From Chrysomallon squamiferum (Eukaryota > Mollusca > Gastropoda > Neomphalida > Peltospiridae), in NCBI GenBank assembly GCA_012295275.1, contig CM022676.1, positions 13,079,721 to 13,143,720 on the forward strand: 64,000 bases of DNA, given 5' to 3'. Made by a program: the position numbers and the translations under genes. The notes beneath the pieces were generated by a model. That model searched no databases. It was not told the origin of the DNA and was given only the letters and a program-made list of their open reading frames with translations. This document shows, in pieces, positions 35,550-47,949 of this stretch (its first letter is position 1; the number at the start of each line of letters is the position of its first letter).

Positions 35550-37851
35550 ACACACACACATACATATTATTCCCAACGTTAAACTATTTAAATATATTGC
35601 GGATGAAATTAAAACACATATAAATCCTTTTTCACGTTTTAGTTCTTGAATCAGCTCCTGAATGGTGTTACTGCACAAATGTGTTAGAAACTTCAGTAGA
35701 CATCAAGTGGAAGTACGACAGAAACAAGTTCACTAGATTCACTGTCGAACAACGCTTGTCTACTGAAGACCAGTCTACCAGTCTACAAGTGTCAGACAAT
35801 AAGACACACAACAAGACTTTTTCTTTACACATTTCTCATCTCAAGTCCAATTCTTCCTACCACTTTAAAATTTACTCTTCTGCAAATAAAAATGACAGCC
35901 GTTACTGTTTGTTTGTACCACTTTAACAACAACACAGTATAGTAAGTAAAACATATATAATTTAGTATTGTGCATTTCTAATTTCACTAAAATTGTATTT
36001 TCACAATATTTTATACAGGTAATTGGGTAATCTTATATTGTCAAAATTATTTACATTTTAAATTAAATCATTAGTTCGACGTTTTAAAACTTGGTTGCTT
36101 TCACTTATTGATTTACTGCTTGCTTTGAAGTATTATTATCAATAAATATAAGAGAATTAACAAAATAAGACAGATCACTAATTTAAGTTCTATAATGTAT
36201 TATTATAATTATTGTAGTAGGATCTTCGTCCCTGGCAACACTAGGGACTGGAATTGGAATTGGTCTTGTAGTAGGAATAGTTCTGCTCTGCGTTGCTGAA
36301 ACAATCATTCTACTCATCTTGAGGAGAAGAGGTTACACAATCCGAGGTCAACTAAATTATAAACTCATTCTTTAGTTATTGTTTTGTTCGTTTGAATGTT
36401 TCAATTTTATTATATTTTATTTTGTTTTGTTTTTTGCTTTTAACTAAATATTTATTAAAACACTATCATCCTTTCTTTCTTTGTTTTTATTATTGATCTA
36501 TTTATTTATTTATATTTATTTTTTGTCTTAGCTAGTGTTATATATATATATATACACACACACGCACACACACGTATGTGTATATATAATACATTTATTT
36601 CATTGTTTGTTTATTATTTGTTTCTTTCTTCATTTGCTTGTTTAAATAAATTTGAATTATTTTAATCTAACAGTACATATTTAGCTTGTTCGATATAATT
36701 TTATAATATACCTTTACAGGTTCAGACGGTAAAAATGAAAACGAAATACACACGTGAGTACTGTGTTGAAATATTTCTGATTACTGCTCATCATGATGTA
36801 TGATATTCAGATGTCTCTTCACTAACTTACCTGCAGCTGTTTTCTAATATGTAAATCAATATGTTTAAGTGTGTAAATCTGCATTATATAGCTACTTCTG
36901 TTCCAAGCAACTGCTGTTCTTAAATTATATATGGATGAAATATATATTAGCTGATAATAGCATATGTACACCGTTGCACTAATAAAAATGCTTCCATAAA
37001 TTATGTAATTGTCTCGTTATTAAAATCCTACTAAGAACAAATATACTTGATATAGTACTAGTATATTTTGTTCCTGTCCTGTTTTACAGATATCAAGATG
37101 TGTCTATGGATTCAGTTCAGGAAACAGCTGTTCGTTCAGGTAACATAGGATGTGCAATGTTTCGAATGAGTTCTTTTGACTTCACTTTTATTACAAAACT
37201 GTCGATTCGAAGAAGCTGCCTTGTTAATACTTAAAACGGTTCAAACTGAAAAGCCAGACGGTTAAACACAGATGTTCATTAAACGTTAAATGAGAAAAAA
37301 GTTAGGACCTATTTTCAAAAATAACTAATTAGAAACAAATATACATTTTATTTCAAGTTAAATTTCAAACAAGACTAAAAGAACATCATTACATTTGCTT
37401 TATATTAAAAAATTTGCATTGAATTAAATGAATTAAAATAAACGCCTAATATTTTTTTTCAAACTTACCATAATAAATATTTTTCTAGAAAATATAGCTG
37501 ATTCTACACAAGTTGTGTTTCAAAATGTGTACAAATAGTTTATGGAAATACTAATACATTTATAGAACATTCTCAAACACCTGCTGCTGAGTACGAGTGT
37601 CTACAATCACATGATGCACCTGCGTATGAAAAGTTGAAGGTGTCCGCCAACAGACGGCGGTCAGGTAAAATTATTTATGTGTCCTCCATTTTCCCAGATT
37701 CCCATTTAGAATTATTTATTTTTATTTACGATGATACAGTTTATCCAAATAAGACGTCAATTGCTAATAACTTCTTATTATAGTAAAATGAAATGTCTGT
37801 TTGTAAAGAAAATGTGAAAAGTTTTCATTCCTTATTCTTTTTCAATGAGAA

Positions 37852-37948
<97 letters not shown>

Positions 37949-38089
37949 TAGATTTTAAAAATTATTTTTAGGAATGATGGTTTCCTCAGTGTTTCTCGTT
38001 TTTCTAAATTTTTTTTTTTTTTTTTTTATCTCAGTCCTTTTTTTCTCTCTTTTTTTCCCCTAGGAAATGTATATGAAAATACTGTATAA
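30885..38089 (+). CDS. Receptor A2: five-Ig, one-FN3 receptor with ITAM tail, frame broken before TM
   Basis: Class A receptor. Exons: 30885-30939 leader, 31944-32300 Ig1, 32467-32727 Ig2, 33201-33479 Ig3, 34458-34745 Ig4, 35118-35378 Ig5, 35643-35941 FN3-like, 36218-36346 TM, 36720-36753, 37090-37139, 37566-37664 (ITAM) and 38064-38089 (TAA). All boundaries are phase-consistent except the FN3 exon, which is 299 nt against 303 in A3: a 4-nt deletion near 35907-35914 leads to TAA at 35924-35926. Read literally, A2 makes a secreted ectodomain of about 594 residues. With the lost bases it would be about 713 residues with TM and tail. A weak phase-1 donor (tact|gtttgt, just before the deletion) could bypass the lesion. 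The intact downstream ITAM exons argue that the membrane form was functional until recently. Confidence 0.75.
30940..31943 (+). other. A2 intron 1
   Basis: AT-rich with (AAT)n at 31791-31849; no element recognised. Confidence 0.5.
31944..32300 (+). CDS. A2 exon: V-like Ig domain 1
   Basis: 119 codons with FSFTCTVS, a middle Cys pair (DSCSLF, TPVCGEG) and the terminal DDETLWWCQLN. Its sequence differs from every other first domain in the window. Confidence 0.8.
32467..32727 (+). CDS. A2 exon: Ig domain 2
   Basis: LSVDCVAVCKPSCSYSWKLG and NEAGNVYTCTVTNSE, a compact domain of 87 codons with two additional Cys. No near-identical partner in the window. Decayed repeats of its 3' end (gaaacaaaacagtctgaaag) occur at 32802-32995. 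Confidence 0.8.
33201..33479 (+). CDS. A2 exon: Ig domain 3 (shared with B1)
   Basis: Nearly identical to B1 Ig5 at 12108-12386. Most changes fall at the end (CVSIWKYGVYNWGKSRS against CVSSWKYGDYNERKSRN). 279 nt in both. Confidence 0.85.
33480..34457 (+). other. A2 intron between Ig3 and Ig4
   Basis: (GATA)n at 33777-33828; no exon or transposon recognised. Confidence 0.5.
34458..34745 (+). CDS. A2 exon: Ig domain 4
   Basis: LICSLPDSGKGNPAAQ, FYWIRNET and LYKCTAGNEF. Near-identical to B1 Ig6 and A3 Ig4. Donor gtatgt. Confidence 0.85.
35118..35378 (+). CDS. A2 exon: Ig domain 5
   Basis: DAPRVRILSENHIRVEL, LRCTADSNPDSVVFEW and QREYTCSATSK. Near-identical to A3 45129-45389, and the positional counterpart of the class B Ig7. 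Confidence 0.85.
35643..35926 (+). CDS. A2 exon: FN3-like domain, truncated
   Basis: SVDIKWKYDRNKFTRFTVEQ, then SLHISHLKSNSSYHFKIYSS, an FN3 pattern close to A3. Four bases (actc of A3) are missing after CTGTTTG, giving TAA at 35924-35926. The ancestral donor gtaagt is still present at 35942. Confidence 0.75.
36218..36346 (+). CDS. A2 transmembrane exon
   Basis: GTGIGIGLVVGIVLLCVAE continuing TIILLILRRRG: a single TM span with Glu inside it, then basic residues. Near-identical to A1. A3 lacks the Glu. Confidence 0.75.
36720..38089 (+). CDS. A2 cytoplasmic exons (four)
   Basis: Exons 36720-36753, 37090-37139, 37566-37664 and 38064-38089. In order they carry YQDV (split over the first junction), YECL-x7-YEKL (ITAM spacing) and VYENTV before TAA. 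Sizes (34, 50, 99, 26 nt) equal those of A3, and the open frame is maintained throughout. Confidence 0.75.
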
Positions 38090-38146
38090 TTGATTCAACA
38101 TCAAAACATTTCAAGGATGAAACTATTCGTACATCGCTAGAACTAT

Positions 38147-38236
<90 letters not shown>

Positions 38237-39089
38237 ATTTATAACATGGATACATTCAGTCATACATTTATAACATTGATACATTCAAAGAAAGTTGTAA
38301 TAAAGTGACAGTGTAATGATATTAAATAACATTTTGTTGTGTTTCTCTGTCTGCACGGAATTGATGCTGAACTTTGGTCTACAAGACAACACACAATGTC
38401 ATCCTCGTTTCATGAACTTGTGTAATTTCTGTTTCTAACTTATTTACTGAAAATTATAACAGAACCGATACTTTCACACAAGATGTGTAACAGTGAGATA
38501 TTTCAATTTGATATTTATTGTAATAAAAAAAAAGTTCATTGTAAGCTGTCTTGTTTTAATTTCATTGAACTAATTTACTATTTCACTTTACTTTACATAG
38601 TGTGCTAAACGACAAAATGATTCCGCTTCAGTTTGGAAAGTGGGTTTTTGAAAAAGAAATAAAACAAAACTTACAATTAAGAAGATAAGCTTTGTAATTC
38701 TCTTATATCTGTATTCACTGTCTATTTCATATCAGTTTATTGAATGCATGAGTTTAAATATTTACAATTAACTTGTAACAGTTAATGTTGATTAATATTT
38801 TGTTAGAAAGTTATGTAAATTACATGCGAAATACACAGTTACTGACCGATTCTCAAGTGAGTGACATAAAAACGTAAAGAAGTAAACAGCTGTAAATGTT
38901 TTGTTACACTCAATAATGTAGTAAGTGTCGTACACGCTTTGTTGAGTTAGGCGACTTGTATAAAATATCTCCTCTCTTTTTAAAATACAAATGTTTTGTA
39001 AAGAATTTGATTACTGATAAATAACTAAAAAAAATCATGTGAAATGTAATAAATAAAGTGAAATAAATATAGAAATTAATAGAATGACA
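38090..39089 (+). other. Class A 3' flank after A2
   Basis: No gene. A (GA)n tract (38151-38235) follows the stop, and the rest repeats 1802-2680. A long (AAT)n tract (37855-37948) is in the preceding intron. Confidence 0.65.
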
Positions 39090-39183
39090 GCGCTATAGAA
39101 ACGTGACACAATAACCTAACCTAGATAAAGTTCAACTCGTGTACCAGTACCAGCAAGAAACAAGTTTAGTCACAACATTCACA
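39090..39183 (+). promoter_or_regulatory. Leader cassette upstream block, A3 first copy
   Basis: The same block as 2681-2767 and 30410-30505 (gcgctat, acgtgacacaata, aacctaacctag, gaaacaagtttagtcacaac), ending at the ATG of the 39184 leader. Confidence 0.5.
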
Positions 39184-39238
39184 ATGGCGCTGTTGAGATA
39201 TTTACTAGTTTCTCTCATGATTGTTAGATACAGCACAG
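39184..39238 (+). CDS. Alternative A3 leader exon
   Basis: Encodes MALLRYLLVSLMIVRYSTG with intact ATG and phase-1 donor gtaatt. Its donor region is repeated 56 bp downstream. Two intact leaders (this and 39708) precede A3, so alternative first exons are possible. Confidence 0.5.
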
Positions 39239-39402
39239 GTAATTTTTATTTATTTATTTATTGATACAAAACATGTTAGATATTACATTACAGGTAATTT
39301 TTATTTATTTATTTATTGATACAAAACATGTTAGATATTACAGATAAAACCATGTACTTAAAACATAAGACGTTTATTCAGTCTGTGTCCTAGTTAGAGC
39401 TG

Positions 39403-39477
<75 letters not shown>

Positions 39478-39604
39478 TATTAATTCATTTTGTTTGTCTA
39501 ATTTTCTTATTTTTGTTTGTAGTTGATTATTTTATTTATTTATTTTCGTGCGTCTTGAAAAGAATGACATTTTCGTACTTTAACCGAGACAAAAGTAAAC
39601 AGAT

Positions 39605-39707
39605 TTATGACAACAGGAGCGCAGTTGAAAACACGTGACACAAACATAACCTAGATCAAGTACAACTCGTGTACCCGCAAGAAACAAGTTTAAACACAAT
39701 ATTCACA
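39605..39707 (+). promoter_or_regulatory. Putative promoter/5' UTR of receptor A3
   Basis: A conserved cassette block nearly matching 3110-3208, directly before the leader ATG at 39708. Confidence 0.5.
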
Positions 39708-39762
39708 ATGGCGATAGTGGGATACTTACTTGTTTCTGTGTCGATTGTTGGATATTGTTTAG
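39708..39762 (+). CDS. A3 leader exon
   Basis: Encodes MAIVGYLLVSVSIVGYCLG with a phase-1 gtaagt donor. It differs from the B1 leader by one residue. Confidence 0.7.
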
Positions 39763-40025
39763 GTAAGTTTTATTGTTGTTATTTAATTCATACATTAAAA
39801 CACATATGTTAGATATTACCGATATAAACCATGTACTGACAACCTATTCAGTCTGTGACCTGGTTACAGCTAGTTTGGTGTTGAATTTTAACTTGAAGTT
39901 TTATCACTGTGTGTTACACAAACTGAACGACGTCTCTGTGAGAAGTGAATGACTCGTTCTGTGAAGACCCAGTTTCATCTTAGATTTAAGCAATGTTATA
40001 CATATCACAGTTTGCGACGTATATT

Positions 40026-40066
<41 letters not shown>

Positions 40067-43000
40067 TAATAATAATAAAAACAATAATACAACAACAACA
40101 ATAATAATAATAATAACTACAATTAAATAAAAAATAACACTAAAAATTATGTAATAAATAAATAAATAAATAACAGTTACAAAGAAATGCGCATTATCAT
40201 ATTCTGTTGAAAACAGACGAAGTTAAGATTTTGTTTTATTTCGATGTTGTGAAGTGCAGTGTTCTACAGTGATAGTAAAATGTACAGTGACAGCTAGTAT
40301 AGTGTTATAATGTTACAGCGCATTGACACACGCTGAGTATGAAAAGTCTTATATATGTATCCATACAACTTACACTACTACTTTTACTCATAGTACCACT
40401 ACTATTACAACCAGTATTACTCATTGTAATTAACCTACTATTATTACTACTACAAATCTAACATTTCTACAAATGCTACTACAACTTCTACTACTGCTAC
40501 TACTCTATGATAAATAAAAATAATTTATCTTACATGATGAACTAGAATATTATAACTTTAACTATCACTTTGTTTTCATTTATTTTGTTCAGTTTATCTC
40601 TTCGCATCAATGGAGTTGTAGGAGAGAGATACACGTTGTTTTGTTCTGTGACACCTGTTGATAATGTTTCTTTTTCTCTCAGTTTCCAAAGATCGATAAA
40701 AGATACGTATTATACAATGTGTGCAGTTAATATAAAGTGTGCCGAGGAATTTCCTGATTTTGCACATATTTGTGCAATGATTGGCTGAAACCTAATTGTC
40801 TGCCGCAACGTATATCAACCGTTACGTTTTATTTTTCAGGTTTTTCTATACAGATGAATGGATCATCATCTTGCAGTTTTGTAAGACAGAAACACACGTT
40901 GTTTTGTTCTGAGACACCTGCTGATGATATTTCTTTTCCTATCAGTTTCCAAAGATGGATAAAAGATGTGTGGTATTCAATGTGTACAGTTAATATAAAG
41001 TGTGCAGAGGTATTTCCTGTCACTGGTTACAACTGTGGATGTATCAGTAGCAGCGGACAAACTCGAGTTTACAATTTGACAATTCAAAGACTCAAAGTTA
41101 CAGATGACACAAACTGGAGATGTCAACATAGCACCAGTTATAGTAACAACTTGAATCTAAATGTTTACTGTAAGTATTTCTGATAAAATTAGTAAACATT
41201 CTTTTATTTTGCTTTGTGATATCAAAATAATTCAGTTATTAGCATTTACTGAAATCAGATGATAAAACTATTTGAATGTTTATTACATAAATAAACTAAA
41301 ATATCCATAACGACATGTTTTTATTTAAAAATCTGAGTAACTCCAAATTAGTTAAGACAGAGGATGCTTGAAATCTAACTGGTTTTGTAAACGAAACATA
41401 TCCTACAAATATTACTTTGGACTTTCCTTTTTTTTGGAGAGATATTTATATTTTTATTTATACTTTTATTTCATTATTTTATATACATGTTTTTTAAAGA
41501 AAATAAACCAGCAAGTAAACACTATATTTAAATTTAATGCAACTCACAACAGTAGCATATTAACAGTCAGTTACATTATATTTAAAATAACAGTCAGACT
41601 CGACACTTGTAAAACAAAACCATAAAAACTATATTATTGTTGTTGTTGTTGTATATATATATATATATATTAACACATGGAAAGACAAAATATTATATCA
41701 ACAAATGTGAGTGTGTTCTATGTGCATTCATCATTAAACGACATGAAGAGAGTAATTAGAAATTACAACATTTTCAGCTCCAGTGACATCAATTACTCTG
41801 GAGGTTTCAGGATCTACTCCAGCTTCTGTTGTTGTTGTGGAAGGAAGATCAGTTGAGTTCACCTGTTTTATAGAAGGAGCAAAACCAGCACCCACAACAT
41901 CTCAGGTGTCCTGGTACAGACAAGACAAGTCAGGTAGTAACTTCACTTTACCTGGATCACCTGCTACACTACTACACGTGACAGAAGTACATCTGTGAAC
42001 TACACCTACACTGCTGACAGACAACATCACAGCGACAGTGTTTTCTGTGCTGCTAGAAACAGTCTGATGGAGAATAGATCAGAGTCAGATGTGACATCCA
42101 CAAGCAAAATTCAGCTTAATGTAAAGTGTAAGATTTACTTTATATTAAACTGTACACAATAGTAATTTCTCAGAATAGCAAACTGTTAGCTGATAATGCT
42201 TTCCAAATTTTGTTGTGTGATTCATAAAGGTCAAAGCATACTTTGTTATAATGTCTTGTAAAACACATTATATGTATAATTGTATATATTTTTTAACTTT
42301 CTTATATCAACTCAATGTCTGTGAGGATACTGCTACATTCAGATCAGTATGTTTTAATGTATACATTTTAGCTACAAATCTGTTATCAAGTGACCTTTCA
42401 TTCAGCTTCATTTTATATTTACTAACTGATCGAATTTCAGGGCTTCCTATCAGTCTAGTTTTATCAGGTGAGTGTCCATCCATCTACATAAGTTCATTTA
42501 CTCCAGGAACATGTCACTGTTCTACATCTGACAGTGGGAATCCAGCAGGGAACACTTCCTGGTTTCAACCAGATGGAAAGAACACAGGAACAGATGACCT
42601 TGTACTAAACACAATACCACAAGAGCACGACAACAGGGATTACACGTGCAGAACACAAAATATTCTTGGATCAAAAGAAATTATCTTTACACCTAAAATA
42701 GCATGTAAGTAAAATAAGATAAAGTCAATAATATGACAGCGATTAGATTCAGTTTTTTAAAATATTTTATTTAATTATCCAAACTCTGATCAGAATTAAG
42801 AAATTTTCTTTCAAGATTCAGATGCAGATTTTTAAAAATTGTGCAACGTGTTAACGGACTTTTAACGTTTTAACCATTCTGTCGTCTACATAATAAAAAT
42901 CACATGATTTTGATGATTTAGGTTTACTTAAAACACTTGAACTATAATATATACTAGGACCTGCTCAAGGAGAAAAGAAATGGCTTAATTTACTGTGGGC

Positions 43001-45572
43001 AAATCAACTCAAATGCCTTTACCCTTGATGAGATATTCAACTAAATTTCTTTAGTTACATTTCTGTAACATTAGATACATTTTACAGTGCTTTATGTAAG
43101 ACATTCTTGTACTTTGTGAAATACTGTCTGTTACAGATTTCAATCATGTTAATTTTCCTACTAACAGTAACGAATTAAAAATAAGTCAGAAATTAGTTGT
43201 CATGGTTATTGTTTTCATGTTTATGGACATTCCAAAACGTAATAAATCTTAGATTTTCTTTTTCAAGTTATGGATTTTAAAATTATGTTTGTAAATTGAT
43301 GGTAACTATTCATTCAAGTAAAACTTACAATATGGTATATTATTCATTCAAATAAAACTTAAAATAACTGAACATGTATATAACTACTAAGAAATATAAT
43401 CTAATCGAAAAAAGAAATATGAAAATAAAATTATAAAAATGAAAATGTGAATCTGACTGGTTAGTAAGGACAACATTCAAAATTTAGTTGCTTTCGAAAA
43501 TGTGGATAACAAAATAATGCAAAGTGCTTTAGAAATTGGAAAACAAGCCACGATGTGATATTGAACAGAATAGGCCAAAGGCATTTGGTTTAGAATACTT
43601 TCATATGTGTAGTTTCATAATACGTATGAATTGTTGATGATTTTAACAATCCAAAATACTTAACCTTCTGGGATATTGATGATAATGTTTTGCTTTGGGC
43701 AAAAAATGTTGAAATTGCAATAAAATGTTGCTTCACATATTTAATGAAATTTCCTTCACCATATATAGTCAGAAGCACATGTTTCAGCTAAAATCTATTA
43801 ACTTAAAGTTACAAGTATTTATTGTACCACCTCAAAAGTTTAGGAAATATCACAGTTTGAATTTTTGATCAAACATGTCTTGGAAATTAAATAAGGATTA
43901 GCTGTTTGTAACAATTTTCTGTATTAACAAATGTTTGAAACATTGATTTTTCGACTTGACCCTGAATATGACTTTTAAAATATCCATAGGTTAAAACAAT
44001 AAATCTTTCAAAATAGAAGTCATAAATATATTTTATTAGTAGTACATACCTCTGTGTCTAGCATTCCCCGAACCCCACAAATAAAATATTTGTATTATTA
44101 TTAATCTTTTTTTTATAACTACTGATCCAGCATTATGTGTAATGCTTATTTACATTACAAGAATTAAAACGAAAATATGTGAAATAAAAGAAGAGAAGAA
44201 AGTACATTTTTTATTGTAGTAATCACACTTTTGTGCCCATCATTCAACAGAGCTCGCCAAGGACAATAATTACAAAACTTTTACAATAATTACATATAAT
44301 TCCAGGTATAACTATATTCCTCTGCTTTTAATATAAAAAGAAAAGAAAAACAACAACAAAACAGAAAAAAAAAAAAAAAAAGAAGCAATTACGTCAACTA
44401 ATCAGGGAATATTTTAAATAGATCCTCCAAGCAGACCAACACTTTCATCAGATCCTAAACAGCCATGGCTAGAAAACACAGGAGGCTCTTTGATTTGTTC
44501 TTTACCTGACAGTGGTAAAGGAAATCCAGCAGCTCAGTTTTACTGGATTAGAAATGGAACAAACATACAACACACAGGATCTAAATTGTCACTGATACCC
44601 AAAAAGGAAGACAATGGAATCTGGTACAAATGTTCAGCTGGGAATCTCTTCACAGATACAAATGGACAACACAGACCTGAATCTAATTCTCTTCAGATGA
44701 ATATATATTGTATGTTGTTTACTAATGTTGGTTTAATATTAATTAATTAATTTATTTATTTATTTATCCATTTATTTATTTACTTCATCTTATTATGTTT
44801 AGTTGTTTGTTCATTATTAGTTTCACATTAACTAAATAAGTAAGTAGCTAACTAAATAAATAATGTTCAAATCATTTATAAAGATGTCTAAAGTAATATT
44901 CGAATAGTTGGATTTGACACGCTGATGTCATCCCTATAAACAATGAAGAGAAACATATATTAATTCATCTGCCTTTCATAACTGTCCGTATCTTCTGAAT
45001 ATATATTAACTGTATATTAACTTCATTTTTATAGTTTTCTGAATACTTCACGTTTTATTTGCAATATATGTTTTGTGTTTCTGCTTATTTTATTTTTATT
45101 TTTTCTAATTTTATTTCAATCCGTATAGATGCACCCAGAGTGAGAATTTTATCAGAGAGTCACATCAGAGTTGAACTGGGAAAACTTGTGATACTACGCT
45201 GTACAGCTGACAGTAATCCAGACAGTGTTGTATTTGAATGGCGAACTGGTACAAAACACCTCACTGACAGTTCTCTGTTTCAAATCTCCTCATTTCAAAA
45301 GTCAGACCAAGGAGAGTACACGTGTTCAGCAACTTCAAAAACTTCTTTTAACACTTCAATGTCAGGATCTGCCAGTGTCATTGTTACAGGTAACTTCATT
45401 TACACATTTTTCATATCACCTTTGTTAGCAAACTCAACTGATTTTGTTATTGTTTCCATACCTGTCAGAATTAGCCAGTGTCAATATATGCAGACTTTAT
45501 TAAAATGTGGGTGTGGGTGTGTCTATAGATATATATAAACACACATATAGTTGTTCAACAGTGAATCTAGTG

Positions 45573-45604
<32 letters not shown>

Positions 45605-47918
45605 TATTCCTAACGTTAAAATATTTAAATATATTGCGGATGAAATTGAAACACAACATAAATCCTTTTTCACGTTTTAGTTCTTGAATCAGCTCCTGAA
45701 TGGTGTTACTGCACAAATGTGTTAGAAACTTCAGTAGATCTTAAGTGGAAATACAACACAAAGAAGTTCACTAGATTCACCGTTGAACAACGCTTGTCTA
45801 CTGAAGACCAGTCTACCAGTCTGCAAGTGTCAGACAATAAAACACACGACAAGACTTTTTCTTTACACATTTCTCATCTCAAGTCCAATTCTTCCTACCA
45901 CTTTAAAATTTACTCTTCTGCAAATAAAAATGACAGCCGTTACTGTTTGACTCTTTGTACCAGTTTAACAAAAATACATTTTAGTAAGTAAAATAATATA
46001 TATAGTTTTCGATCCTTCATTTACAATTTCAGCAAATTATTTATTATTTAAAAAAAAAAATTCTCTGTGGTTCTTTTTTTTGTTTTTTGTTTTGTTTTAC
46101 AGTACATGTATACAGGTAACATAGTCGAAACGATTTACGTTATTTAGTGAAAGATCTTTAGAAGAAAGAATTATAATTTTAAAATAGATAACTCAAAATT
46201 AAACGTTACTGCGGATCACTGGTTTATGTACTTGAACTTGTTATTATAATCACTGTAGAACAGTCTTCCTCCATGGCAACATTTGGAACTGGAATTGGAA
46301 TTGGTCTGGTAGTAGGAATACTTCTGATCTGCTTTCCTGCAATAATTGTTCTGTTCATCTTGAGGAGAAGAGGTTACACTATCCGAGGTCAATTTAATTT
46401 TAGACTCATTCATTAGTTATTGTTTTACTGTTTTGAATATTTCGTATTTATTTTATTGTAGTTTTTAATTATTTATTTTAAAATTATCTTTCTTTCTTAC
46501 TTTTAATTTTAATATTACTTCTGTTTAACTAAATATGTGTATGTGTCTGTGTGTTATGTGTGTGTTCATTTATCTATTTGTATAATGGTTTCTTTCTTTT
46601 TTCTTTGGTTGTTTTAAAAAAAATCAAATTATTTCAATGTAAGAGTACTTATTTAGCTTGTAAAATACAACTATAAATATATCTTATAGGTTCAGACAGC
46701 AAAAATGAAAATGAAATCCATACGTGAGTAGTGTGTTGAAATATTTCTGATTACTACTGTGAAAATAGATATTCAGTGTCTGTTTACTATGTTACCTGCA
46801 GACCTTGTTTTGACATAGACACTAGTATGTCTAAAGTGCATAACTATATCATATCATTACTTTTGTTTAAAGCAAGTTTTGCTGTAAAATTGTATCAGGA
46901 TTGAAAGTATATTAACTGTTAATAAAAGATCTGCTTTGTCTCACTAATATAAATGCGTGTGCAAAGTATGTGATTGTCTCGTTAATGCAATGCTAGTAAA
47001 ACCAAATATACTTGAATGAGATACCAGTTTATTTTTCTTATTATGTTTCACAGATATCAAGATGTATCAATGGATTCAGTCCAGGAAACAGCTGTTCGTT
47101 CAGGTAAAATAAGAAATCCAGTGTTTTGAATATCTTTTTTAGATCCTAGTTTTACTAGAGCACTTTCCTTTGCAAAGAAGTTGTCTCTTTAATACATAAA
47201 ACGATTCAAATTGAAATGGATCTTGAAGCACTAATCAAGATGATTGCGGAAATTCAAAATCAGATGCCAATTTTTCATACACATTAACGAATCTTATGCA
47301 TAAACCCATACACACAAAGAGGTAAACAGGTACATACAATCACATATTTTATTCACTTCGTGAAGTGCTTGAACAATTAATAAGTAATTTTAACAAAGAC
47401 TGAAAGAACATTATTAGGTTTATTTTATATACAATAGTGTTATAAACTCAAAGAAGCTGCAGTAAATTAAGTTAATTAGAAATAAGCGCCTAATATTTTC
47501 TTCAAATTCCGGTAACGATTTCTTTAATAAATATTTTCTAGAAATTATAACGGAAAAATACTTTATCACAATGTGTACAAAGAAAATGTGTAATATGAAA
47601 ATATTAATAAATGTATAGAACATTCTCAAATACCTACAACTCAGTACGAGTGTCTACAATCACGTGATGCACCTGCGTATGAAAAGCTGAAGGTGTCTGA
47701 TAACAGACCGAGTTCAGGTAATAACATTTATTTAGAATTATTTACTTTTATTCATCATATTAAAATGTATCCAACTACGATGACAATTGATAATAACTTA
47801 TTACTATGTTGAAATAAAATTTGTATTTGTAAAGAAAATCTCAAATGTTTTTATTTCCTATTCGTTATCAGGAGATTTTTATACCAATAGAAAATAATAA
47901 TAATAATAATAATAATGA

Positions 47919-47949
<31 letters not shown>

